A stretch of 5,246 nucleotides of DNA, taken from assembly GCA_014376885.1 (NCBI GenBank), contig JACMQR010000309.1:1-5246 (forward strand), in the 5' to 3' direction. This stretch comes from Polaromonas sp. (lineage in GTDB: Bacteria > Pseudomonadota > Gammaproteobacteria > Burkholderiales > Burkholderiaceae_C). Positions 1-5,185 of this stretch are shown here, piece after piece. The translations under genes and the position numbers were made by a program. How positions within the stretch are numbered: position 1 is the first letter of the stretch; every line of letters starts with the position of its first letter. The notes under the pieces were generated by a model. It saw nothing but the letters and a program-made list of their open reading frames with translations, searched no databases and was not told the DNA's origin.

Positions 1-234
1 CAGCAGCATGCCGCCGCCGACCTGAAAGCTGGCCAGCGAAATGCCAAAGAACTCCAGGATCTGCAGGCCCAGCAGGGCGCTGACGGCAATCACGACAAAG
101 GCGCTGAACGAGGCGACCAGCACCGTGCGCTCGCGCTGGGACTTCGAAAATCCCTGCGTGTAGTGGATGAAAAACGGCACGATGGCCAGCGGATTGACGA
201 TGGCCAGCAGCGTCACCAAGGGTTTGAAGTCCAT
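1..234 (-). CDS. MarC family integral membrane protein (N-terminal 78 residues, cut by window edge)
   Basis: This is the amino-terminal part of a MarC/UPF0056 family inner-membrane protein. The frame translates without a stop from ATG at 234 to the window edge, giving 78 residues of a family normally about 200-220 residues long with about six membrane spans. What is seen: a first hydrophobic segment with the hallmark NPLAIVPFF (about residues 14-22), a short polar loop with TQGFSKSQRERT, a second hydrophobic segment (about 38-60), and the family-typical FFGISLASFQVGGGMLL (about 62-78). The start codon overlaps the stop of the upstream dehydrogenase as TGATG, with a GGCGGG stretch in place as ribosome binding site, so the two are probably translationally coupled. 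Family members (E. coli MarC, YhgN, YchE) have no settled transport substrate, and the old link to multiple antibiotic resistance is not well supported. Family assignment is firm; function is unknown. Confidence 0.9.
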   Translation of the reverse strand, partial: MDFKPLVTLLAIVNPLAIVPFFIHYTQGFSKSQRERTVLVASFSAFVVIAVSALLGLQILEFFGISLASFQVGGGMLL

Positions 235-980
235 CAGCGCCCGCCTGCCACGTCGAGCAATGCGCCGGTGGTGTAGCTGGCCTGCTCGCCCAGCAGCCAG
301 ACAATCGACTCGGCCACTTCCTCGGCGCTGCCGGGGCGCTGCATCGGCACCTGCGGCGCCAGGTCCCAGGCCCGGCCGGGCAGGCCGCCCGACGCATGGA
401 TGCCGGTTTCGATCAGCCCGGGGCGCACCGCATTGACCCGGATGCCTTCGGCCGCCACCTCCTTGGCCAGGCCGAGGGTGAAGGTGTCGATTGCGCCCTT
501 GGCGGCGGCATAGTCGACATACTGGCCCGGTGAACCCAGGCGCGACGCGGCGCTGGACACATTGACAATCGCCCCGCCCGCGCCGCCATGGCGCGTGCTC
601 ATGCGGCGCACCGCTTCTCTGGCGCACACGAACGAGCCGAATACATTGATTTCAAACATTCGCTGCAGGCGCGCCAGCGTGATGGCCTCGACCCGCACGG
701 CCTGGTCGACCACGCCGGCGTTGTTCACCAGCGCGCTCAGGGGGCCAAACTTGGCGTCGATTTTTTCAAACATCGCCACCACCTGCGCTTCAATGGCCAC
801 ATCGGCCTGCACCGCCATGGCCTGGCCGCCGCCCTGGCGGATCTGGCGCACCACCTCGTCGGCGGCCAGCGAGTTGGCGCTGTAGTTGACGGCGACCGCA
901 AAGCCGCGCCGGGCCGCCAGCAAGGCCGTGGCCGCGCCGATGCCGCGCGAGCCGCCGGTGATCAAAACAAGTGGGGCCAA
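234..980 (-). CDS. SDR family NAD(P)-dependent oxidoreductase (classical short-chain dehydrogenase/reductase)
   Basis: A 248-residue classical short-chain dehydrogenase/reductase, the usual length, expected to be a soluble cytoplasmic NAD(P)H-dependent alcohol/ketone oxidoreductase. Seen: the Rossmann cofactor loop TGGSRGIG (residues 8-15), an acidic Asp60 at the end of a strand, NNAG (86-89), Asn112, the Ser142/Ser143 pair, and the catalytic Tyr157-x3-Lys161 in YAAAK, then RPGLIETGI and the carboxy-terminal GALLDVAGG. The tetrad is complete, so it should be active. The start chosen is TTG at 980, with AGGAG six bases upstream; it places the first beta strand directly at the amino end. An ATG-initiated extension to 1088 would add 36 residues without SDR character and run into the divergent gene. 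It resembles FabG and glucose-1-dehydrogenase types, but the substrate cannot be read from sequence. It is transcribed with the marC-like gene that follows. Confidence 0.93.
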   Translation of the reverse strand: MAPLVLITGGSRGIGAATALLAARRGFAVAVNYSANSLAADEVVRQIRQGGGQAMAVQADVAIEAQVVAMFEKIDAKFGPLSALVNNAGVVDQAVRVEAITLARLQRMFEINVFGSFVCAREAVRRMSTRHGGAGGAIVNVSSAASRLGSPGQYVDYAAAKGAIDTFTLGLAKEVAAEGIRVNAVRPGLIETGIHASGGLPGRAWDLAPQVPMQRPGSAEEVAESIVWLLGEQASYTTGALLDVAGGR

Positions 981-986
981 ACCAGT

Positions 987-991
987 CTCCT
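987..991 (-). promoter_or_regulatory. Ribosome binding site deciding a TTG start for the SDR gene
   Basis: On the minus strand AGGAG lies six bases before TTG at 980-978. It is the only good Shine-Dalgarno match near the conserved start of the dehydrogenase fold and is the reason for preferring this TTG over the ATG codons at 1088 and 1085. Confidence 0.75.
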
Positions 992-1066
992 GCAAAAAAG
1001 AGCAATCCCGGTTACAAACGGAATCGGGGATGAGGCCCTGACTGTAATGACTTCCTGCCCAACAAC

Positions 1067-1070
1067 GGAG
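1067..1070 (+). promoter_or_regulatory. Ribosome binding site deciding a TTG start for the HCCA isomerase-like gene
   Basis: GGAG with a run of purines lies seven bases before TTG at 1078-1080. The next in-frame ATG falls more than 100 codons later, past the active-site motif, so the TTG start is effectively forced. Confidence 0.75.
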
Positions 1071-1077
1071 AAAAACC

Positions 1078-1683
1078 TTGAGCATCACCGTGGACTACTT
1101 CTTCACCCCGCAAAGCCCGTGGGCCTACCTGGGCCACGAGCGGCTCGCGCACATTGCGCGCCGCACGGGTGCTGCGCTGCGCGTGCTGCCCATCGACCTG
1201 GGCGGCAAGGTGTTCCCCATTTCAGGTGGCCTGCCGCTCGGCCAGCGCGCCCCGCAGCGCCAGGCCTACCGTTTGCTCGAACTGCAGCGGCATGCCGACT
1301 TCCTCGGGCTGGCGCTGCAGGTCAAGCCCAGGTTCTTTCCGGTGTCGGGCGACGACGCCTCGCGCCTCATCATTGCGGTGGACCTGCATGACGGCGCCGA
1401 GGCTGCCATGAAAATCAGCAGCGCCATCCTGAGCGCCTGCTGGGCGCAGCAGCGCCATATTGCCGACGAAAAGGTGCTGGCCGAGCTGCTCGCCGAATGC
1501 GGCCTGGACGCCCGCCGGCTCGAGCAGTCCTACAGCCAGGCGGTGCAGGAGCGCTACGAGGCCAACACCGGGCAGGCGATCGACGCCGGCGTCTTTGGCG
1601 CGCCCAGCTACCTGGTGGGCGGCGAATTGTTCTGGGGCCAGGACCGGCTTGATTTTGTCGAGCGCCGGCTCCAAGCCGCCTGA
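1078..1683 (+). CDS. 2-hydroxychromene-2-carboxylate isomerase family protein (DsbA/kappa-GST thioredoxin fold)
   Basis: A 201-residue soluble protein of the HCCA isomerase/DsbA-like family, which has the kappa-class glutathione transferase fold. The founding enzyme, NahD of naphthalene degradation, uses glutathione to isomerise 2-hydroxychromene-2-carboxylate to trans-o-hydroxybenzylidenepyruvate. Seen: the amino-terminal strand and active-site loop with TPQSPWAYLG (10-19), where Ser13 aligns with the catalytic Ser of NahD-type proteins; a helical middle; and VFGAPSYLVGGELFWGQDRL (172-191), carrying the family cis-proline at 176 and the W-G-x-D-R-L signature. There is no CxxC, so it is not a disulfide oxidoreductase. 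Translation starts at TTG 1078. The dienelactone hydrolase gene follows after 56 bp and is probably cotranscribed. No ring-hydroxylating or ring-cleaving genes are visible, so the natural substrate may differ from that of NahD; a general glutathione-dependent isomerase or transferase role is equally possible. Confidence 0.88.
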   Translation: MSITVDYFFTPQSPWAYLGHERLAHIARRTGAALRVLPIDLGGKVFPISGGLPLGQRAPQRQAYRLLELQRHADFLGLALQVKPRFFPVSGDDASRLIIAVDLHDGAEAAMKISSAILSACWAQQRHIADEKVLAELLAECGLDARRLEQSYSQAVQERYEANTGQAIDAGVFGAPSYLVGGELFWGQDRLDFVERRLQAA

Positions 1684-1739
1684 CGGGCCAATTCGGCTTC
1701 CCCCTTCTCAACCCCCTTTTCAACAGGAGCTTTTTTACC

Positions 1740-2432
1740 ATGGGTCAATTCACCAACCTCCAGGCGGCCGACGGTTTCACGCTGCCGGCCTATGTGGCCG
1801 AGCCTGACGGCAAGCCGCGCGCCGCCATCGTCGTGCTGCAGGAAATCTTTGGTGTCAATTCGCACATCCGCGCGGTCGCCGACCGTTTTGCCGCCGAAGG
1901 CTACCTGGCGGTGGCGCCAGCCACCTTCGAGCGCGTCAAACCTGGTGTGGAACTGGGCTACCTAGACACCGACATGGCCGCCGGCTTCGAGCTGAAAACC
2001 GCCGTCGATGCGCTGCCGGGCGCCGGCGTGCTGCCCGACATCCAGGCGGCCATCGACCATGCGGCCCGGCTGAGCGGCGGCGGCAAGGTCGGCATTGTCG
2101 GCTTTTGCTGGGGCGGCCTGCTCGCCTGGAAGGCCGCCTGCTTGCTCACCGGCCTGTCGGCGGCGCTTCCCTACTACGGCGGCGGCATCACCAGCGAGGG
2201 CGAAATCGCCCGCCAGCCGCAATGCCCGGTGATGGCGCATTTCGGCGACCAGGACCACTGGATTCCGATGGACGGCATCGAGGCGTTCAAAAAGGCGCAT
2301 CCCGAGGTGGCGGTGCATGTCTATGCAGCGCACCACGGCTTTAACTGCGACCAGCGCGGCTCCTACGACGAAGCGGCCGCCCAGCTGGCACGCCAGCGTT
2401 CGCTGGCCTTTTTGGCCGACCAGCTCGGCTGA
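1740..2432 (+). CDS. Dienelactone hydrolase family protein (alpha/beta hydrolase)
   Basis: A 230-residue alpha/beta hydrolase of the dienelactone hydrolase (carboxymethylenebutenolidase) family, close to the usual 230-240 residues. Seen: QEIFGVN (34-40) containing the family glutamate Glu35, the nucleophile elbow GFCWGG (121-126) with catalytic Cys123, GDQDHWIP (169-176) with Asp172, and HHGF (198-201) with His199. The Cys-Asp-His triad is thus complete. Family enzymes hydrolyse cis- or trans-dienelactone to maleylacetate in chloroaromatic breakdown, but many chromosomal homologues act on other small lactones or esters. There is no signal peptide, so it is cytoplasmic. ATG at 1740 follows AGGAG (1725-1729) at ten bases. 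It lies 56 bp after the HCCA isomerase-like gene on the same strand, consistent with a two-gene operon. No chlorocatechol dioxygenase or maleylacetate reductase is in view, so the family name should not be read as a proven reaction. Confidence 0.92.
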   Translation: MGQFTNLQAADGFTLPAYVAEPDGKPRAAIVVLQEIFGVNSHIRAVADRFAAEGYLAVAPATFERVKPGVELGYLDTDMAAGFELKTAVDALPGAGVLPDIQAAIDHAARLSGGGKVGIVGFCWGGLLAWKAACLLTGLSAALPYYGGGITSEGEIARQPQCPVMAHFGDQDHWIPMDGIEAFKKAHPEVAVHVYAAHHGFNCDQRGSYDEAAAQLARQRSLAFLADQLG

Positions 2433-2445
2433 CGGTCCCGGCCCG

Positions 2446-2464
2446 CGCCCGCCAGGCGATTTTT
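2446..2464 (+). terminator. Weak candidate Rho-independent terminator after the dienelactone hydrolase gene
   Basis: CGCC (2446-2449) can pair with GGCG (2455-2458) around a five-base loop and is followed by ATTTTT. The placement 14 bases after the stop is right, but a four-pair stem is short, so termination may be inefficient or Rho-dependent. The T-run is also part of the AT-rich repeat-like element that follows. Confidence 0.3.
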
Positions 2465-2528
2465 ATATGTTTTAGGTCGCATGTGCAATACTGGCGGCTG
2501 TTTTCAGCTATGCTATTTGTAGCAAACT
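2459..2528. repeat. AT-rich intergenic element resembling Comamonadaceae dispersed repeats
   Basis: A sharply AT-richer stretch of about 70 bases in otherwise GC-rich DNA, between two convergent operons. Seen: a perfect TGCTA-TTTG-TAGCA hairpin at 2511-2524, partly extended by CAG (2505-2507) and CTG (2527-2529) across a small internal loop. On the minus strand the order is a GCTA-type hairpin, a GC-rich spacer, and then CCTAAAACATATAAAAATC. From memory this order (a short GCTAnnnTAGC hairpin, about 40 bases, then CCTAAAAAnnnTATAAAA) is typical of small non-coding repeats scattered between genes in Polaromonas, Acidovorax and relatives. There is only one copy in this window, so repetition itself is not shown here. 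It may act as a bidirectional transcript end. Confidence 0.45.
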
Positions 2529-2571
2529 GACATCAGGCTCTTGGCTGGCTGGCCGGCGACGCGTTCACGCA

Positions 2572-2616
2572 GGCGACCGACCCGCGCGGGGGCATCAATT
2601 GATCAGGTCGGTCGCC
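2572..2616. repeat. 11-bp perfect inverted repeat spanning the 3' end of the receiver gene
   Basis: GGCGACCGACC (2572-2582) and its exact reverse complement GGTCGGTCGCC (2606-2616) are separated by 23 bases. The right arm encodes the carboxy end of the receiver protein, and the loop holds its stop codon, the palindrome ATCAATTGAT (2594-2603) and CCCGCGCGGG (2581-2590, overlapping the left arm). In RNA it could form a strong hairpin at the 3' end of the signalling operon, perhaps as a transcript-stabilising or Rho-limiting structure. There is no T-run directly after it on the minus strand, so it is not a standard intrinsic terminator. Confidence 0.6.
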
Positions 2617-3002
2617 GTGGAAATGTCGTCTGCTTTTTTTTGTGCTTCCAGATGGTTGGTGATCCATGTTTTCAAGCTTTTCGGGCTGACGGGCTTGATG
2701 AAATAGGCGTCAGCACCCAGTCCCACGCCCCGTTCGAGGTCGGAAAACTGTCCACGGCCGGTGAGCATCACCACCAGGATGTGGGACAGGTCCGGGTCGG
2801 CCTTGATGGCCCCCAGCACGGCCAGCCCGTCAAGCCCGGGCATTTTGCCATCCAGAATCACTACATCGGGCCGGTGGTCAAGCACCATGTTCAGGGCAAT
2901 GACCCCGTCAGCGGCTCGAAAAACCGTGTAGTCATACTCAAAAGTGGCTGACAACAGCCGGCGTGTCTGGGCATCGTCGTCGGCAATGAGTAGTTTTTTC
3001 AT
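2595..3002 (-). CDS. Stand-alone response regulator receiver protein (CheY-like), last gene of the operon
   Basis: A single-domain receiver of 135 residues from ATG at 3002 (138 if TTG at 3011 is used). Seen: the acidic metal-binding cluster ADDD (Asp8-Asp10), phosphoacceptor Asp51 in VVILDGKMPGLDG, the switch Thr81 in MLTGRG, the aromatic Tyr100/Phe101, and Lys103-Pro104 in FIKPVSP. All phosphorylation residues are present. After the last helix only a short polar tail follows, with no DNA-binding, GGDEF, EAL or HD-GYP domain. It is cytoplasmic and is likely phosphorylated by the histidine kinase encoded two genes upstream. Neither start has a good ribosome binding site; I prefer ATG because MKKLLIADDD matches usual receiver starts. 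The overall look is that of receivers found at the front of PleD- or RpfG-type proteins, which is inference only. Its target is unknown. Confidence 0.92.
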   Translation of the reverse strand: MKKLLIADDDAQTRRLLSATFEYDYTVFRAADGVIALNMVLDHRPDVVILDGKMPGLDGLAVLGAIKADPDLSHILVVMLTGRGQFSDLERGVGLGADAYFIKPVSPKSLKTWITNHLEAQKKADDISTATDLIN

Positions 3003-3062
3003 GTTCTTCAAGGTAAAAATTTTAAAGGTGGGCCAGAAGGTTCAGCAGCAAATCGCCCGCTC
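3003..3062 (-). promoter_or_regulatory. 60-bp gap between the two receiver genes with an AT-rich core
   Basis: Unlike the overlapping junction upstream, this junction has a spacer containing the 8-bp palindrome AAAATTTT, within about 15 AT-rich bases just before the receiver start. On the minus strand TAAAAT resembles a -10 box at five of six positions, but no -35 partner sits at normal spacing, and a transcript from it would be nearly leaderless. An internal promoter is possible but not demonstrated. Confidence 0.25.
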
Positions 3063-3431
3063 TCAAGCCAGCGGCAGGGCAGCGGCCATCTGCTGGAAAG
3101 ACACCGGCTTGATCAGCAGCTGGTCAAACCCGGCCTCCAGGATGGGTTGCAGGGCGTCTTCCATGCAGTGCGCGGTGTAGCCGACGAGGCGGATCGGCTC
3201 CTGGGGAAACAGCGCCCGGACCTGGCGCACCAGCTCGTCGCCCGACAGCCCGGGCATGCGCACATCGAGCAGCATGGCGTGCGGCCGCGCCAGCTTCAAG
3301 TCGCGCAGCACGTCATGGCCGTTGGCAAACTCCCGGACCTGCCAGCCCAGCCGCTCCAGGTAGGCGCGGGCCAGGAGGCGGTTGACCATTTCATCGTCAA
3401 CGACCCAGACCTCGGGGTGCAGCGGCGTCAT
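3063..3431 (-). CDS. Stand-alone response regulator receiver protein, coupled to the histidine kinase
   Basis: A 122-residue single receiver domain. Seen: Asp12-Asp13 in VVDDE, phosphoacceptor Asp56 in LLDVRMPGLSGDE, Thr86 in GYTAH, and Lys108-Pro109 in LIKPVS; nothing follows the last helix. The start is ATG at 3431, which overlaps the kinase stop as ATGA and has AAAGGA seven bases upstream inside the kinase gene; longer readings of this frame (to 3548) are only shadow of the kinase. The sequence style (VDDEMVNRLLARAYLERLGW, then DVRMPG and TAH) is like the receiver at the carboxy end of hybrid kinases, so this may be a split-off hybrid receiver. Coupling to the kinase makes it the most likely direct phosphate acceptor. 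There is no output domain, so it may feed a histidine phosphotransfer protein elsewhere, act as a phosphate sink, or bind a protein target. Confidence 0.92.
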   Translation of the reverse strand: MTPLHPEVWVVDDEMVNRLLARAYLERLGWQVREFANGHDVLRDLKLARPHAMLLDVRMPGLSGDELVRQVRALFPQEPIRLVGYTAHCMEDALQPILEAGFDQLLIKPVSFQQMAAALPLA

Positions 3432-5185
3432 GCGGTCATCCTTTCCGGGGAGATTTTGTAGGGAATGAAAATATCCACGGTGGTGCCATGGCCCGCTTCT
3501 GAAACCAGGCTGATGGTGCCGCCCATAAGGCCAAGGAGTTCGCGGCACAGGGCCAGGCCCAGGCCGCTGCCCTTGTGGGCGGCGCCGTCAACCGGGGCGC
3601 TGATGGTGTTGAAACGCTCGAACACCTGGCCGATGTCGCTGGCGGCAATGCCCACGCCGGTGTCGATGACCGAAACCAGCACGCCCGCCGCGCCAGCCGG
3701 CTTGAGCACCACGAAAATGGCCCCCGACGGGGTGAACTTGATGGCGTTGTGAATCACGTTGTTCAGCACCTGCACCAGCTTGGTGCGGTCCGATATCACC
3801 GCGCCCTGCGCCGCCTCGTCCACCGCCAGCGACAACTCGACCATTTTCTGGTCGGCATTGACCTTGTGGATCGAGGTCAAGGTGCCCAGCAGCCCCGGCA
3901 GGTCGATGGTTTCCAGCGCCAGGCTCATCTGGCCCGACTCGATTTTGGTCAGGTCCAGAATCGTGTTGACCAGCGCATGCAGATGGCTGCCGCTTGAGTG
4001 GATCAGGCCGGCGTACTGGCAGATCTTCGGTTCGTTGCCGGTGTCGCGAATCAGCTCGGAAAAGCCCAGAATCGAGTTGAGCGGCGTGCGCAGCTCGTGC
4101 GACACCGACGCCAGAAAGCTCGACTTCGTCCGGCTGCCTTCCAGCGCCTGCAGGCGGTTTTGCTCCAGCAAGCGGATGGCACGCCGCTGCGCCCTGGCCA
4201 GCCGGGTGATGGTGGCGGCCACCGCCGCCAGCACGGCTGCCAGCACCAGCACCAAGCTCCAGATCAGCTTCCAGCGGGCTTCAAAACTGCGCAGCTGTGC
4301 TTGCAGCCCGGTGCCGACTACAACCACAAGCGCAAAAGCATCGACCTGCTGGAAAGCCACCCGGCGATTGACGCCGTCAAGAAAACCGGGATGTTCGTAA
4401 AGGCCGGACGACTGGGTGGACACTTCCTTCCAACGCGGCGAGACGCGGAAATCCTGGCCAGCGCTGAAGCCCTGGGTGTCCAGCCGAAAGCGGACGATGC
4501 CGTCGGCACCGATGATGGTCAGCACGCCCTGGTTGTCCAGCGCCTTTTGGTCGGTGAAATAGGCTTTGAGCCGCTCGGGGTCGATGCTGGCGACAATCGC
4601 GCCATTGAACCGGCCGTCCGGTGCCAAAATGGGCCGCACCAGCTGCAACGAAAGCTTTTGCGACACCCGGCCGAGCACCGGCTGGCTAATGAACAGCGCG
4701 TCGAGCGGGTTATTTTTGGCGGCCAGAAAATGCGGCCGGTCGGCAATGCTCACCGCCGTTTTGGGCGGCCCGAGCGAGCTGTCTATAACCCGCCCGTCGG
4801 CATCGGCCACGGCCACTTGCAGCAGCAAGCCACCCAGCGCCTTCAGCCGGGCCTCCAGAACTGGCTGGGGCGGCAGCTTCAAGCCGCTCACATGCAGCGC
4901 GCGCAAATCGGTGAGTTCGCGGTCCACAATCGACATATTGAGCGACACGAATTTGGCATAGCCCTTGGCATTCAGCGTGATGGCGGCGTCCATGGCGGCC
5001 GTCACCTGCGCCAGGTCAGCCTGGCGCACCAGCAGGGCAGCGGCCCCGACCACCAGGATGCTCAGGCCACTGGCGATCCAGCCCAGGCGGGCAATGCCCA
5101 GCTGCAGAACCAACGGCCCCACCCCCAGGCGGTTCCAGCGGAACCGAAGAGCAGCGGCAGGATAAAGAGCAGGCAGTGAGATCAT
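3428..5185 (-). CDS. Membrane sensor histidine kinase with Cache-type periplasmic domain
   Basis: A 585-residue inner-membrane sensor kinase. Order of parts: a short cytoplasmic start; membrane helix 1 (about 34-53); a periplasmic sensor of about 250 residues (55-305) with the look of a double Cache/PDC domain, including ADRPHFLAA (148-156), repeated strand-turn patterns such as LILAPDG-like VRPILAPDGRFNGAIVASID (183-202), and a second lobe around VLTIIGADGIVRFR (221-234); membrane helix 2 (about 307-328); a charged, probably coiled linker (329-352) with no HAMP or PAS domain; HisKA with SHELRTP (362-368), phospho-His363; and HATPase_c with N box Asn480, DTGVGI (508-513) and GSGLGL (539-544). 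All catalytic boxes are intact, and H-E-x-x-T suggests phosphatase activity too. ATG at 5185 has no strong ribosome binding site and the frame stays open to the window edge, so a more distal start cannot be excluded. The ligand is unknown; Cache sensors often bind small organic acids or amino acids. Confidence 0.93.
   Translation of the reverse strand: MISLPALYPAAALRFRWNRLGVGPLVLQLGIARLGWIASGLSILVVGAAALLVRQADLAQVTAAMDAAITLNAKGYAKFVSLNMSIVDRELTDLRALHVSGLKLPPQPVLEARLKALGGLLLQVAVADADGRVIDSSLGPPKTAVSIADRPHFLAAKNNPLDALFISQPVLGRVSQKLSLQLVRPILAPDGRFNGAIVASIDPERLKAYFTDQKALDNQGVLTIIGADGIVRFRLDTQGFSAGQDFRVSPRWKEVSTQSSGLYEHPGFLDGVNRRVAFQQVDAFALVVVVGTGLQAQLRSFEARWKLIWSLVLVLAAVLAAVAATITRLARAQRRAIRLLEQNRLQALEGSRTKSSFLASVSHELRTPLNSILGFSELIRDTGNEPKICQYAGLIHSSGSHLHALVNTILDLTKIESGQMSLALETIDLPGLLGTLTSIHKVNADQKMVELSLAVDEAAQGAVISDRTKLVQVLNNVIHNAIKFTPSGAIFVVLKPAGAAGVLVSVIDTGVGIAASDIGQVFERFNTISAPVDGAAHKGSGLGLALCRELLGLMGGTISLVSEAGHGTTVDIFIPYKISPERMTA
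3439..3444 (-). promoter_or_regulatory. Ribosome binding site for the coupled receiver gene, inside the kinase 3' end
   Basis: AAAGGA on the minus strand lies seven bases before ATG at 3431, within the last codons of the kinase gene. Together with the ATGA overlap it fixes the start and indicates translational coupling. Confidence 0.7.

Larger units (their letters stand above)
981..1077. promoter_or_regulatory. Divergent intergenic region with promoters for both gene pairs
   Basis: This 97-bp gap separates the two divergent TTG-initiated genes and must hold promoters for both directions unless one starts inside a neighbour. For the rightward genes TGTAAT at 1043-1048 matches the sigma-70 -10 consensus at five of six positions, but the stretch at -35 spacing (around 1020-1025) is poor. 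No convincing leftward promoter pair was found. There is no clear long inverted repeat that would name a regulator. That the region is regulatory follows from the gene arrangement; the exact promoter positions are weak inference. Confidence 0.45.
2433..2594. other. Convergent intergenic gap without a gene
   Basis: These 162 bases lie between the stops of two convergent genes. They hold the terminator-like hairpin, the AT-rich repeat-like element, a GC-rich tail with the 10-bp palindrome CCCGCGCGGG (2581-2590), and the left arm of an inverted repeat reaching into the receiver gene. I see no supported open reading frame on either strand that would make this a small gene. Confidence 0.7.

Noticed and set aside
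1009..1035. Possible operator with CCCG and CGGG half-sites in the divergent gap
   Set aside because: Only four bases match in each arm, and such short GC matches are expected by chance in this DNA.
981..1088. 36-residue amino-terminal extension of the dehydrogenase from ATG 1088
   Set aside because: It would overlap the divergent gene, has no SDR-like sequence, and is replaced by a TTG start with a good ribosome binding site exactly at the fold start.
588..1391. Plus-strand open frame of 267 codons across the divergent region
   Set aside because: It is antisense to the dehydrogenase and then out of frame with the HCCA isomerase-like gene; its composition is Ala/Arg/His-rich and shows no motif.
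1222..1674. Minus-strand open frame of 150 codons opposite the HCCA isomerase-like gene
   Set aside because: It is the antisense shadow of a gene with clear family motifs, and has no ribosome binding site or recognisable domain.
2634..2641. Run of eight T on the plus strand, possibly a terminator tail after the inverted repeat at 2606-2616
   Set aside because: It is 17 bases away from the repeat arm, too far for an intrinsic terminator, and it encodes lysine codons of the receiver on the other strand.
2541..2951. Plus-strand open frame of 136 codons overlapping the second receiver
   Set aside because: Mostly antisense to the receiver coding region, with no motif and no ribosome binding site.
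3432..3548. Longer start for the first receiver (ATG 3548)
   Set aside because: The added residues are an out-of-frame reading of the kinase's ATPase domain; ATG 3431 has the ribosome binding site and stop/start overlap.
3998..5179. Long plus-strand open frame of 393 codons antisense to the kinase
   Set aside because: It lies opposite the kinase and its translation is rich in Gln, His, Arg and Gly without any fold or motif. Long antisense frames are common opposite GC-rich genes; the kinase frame has all expected domains.
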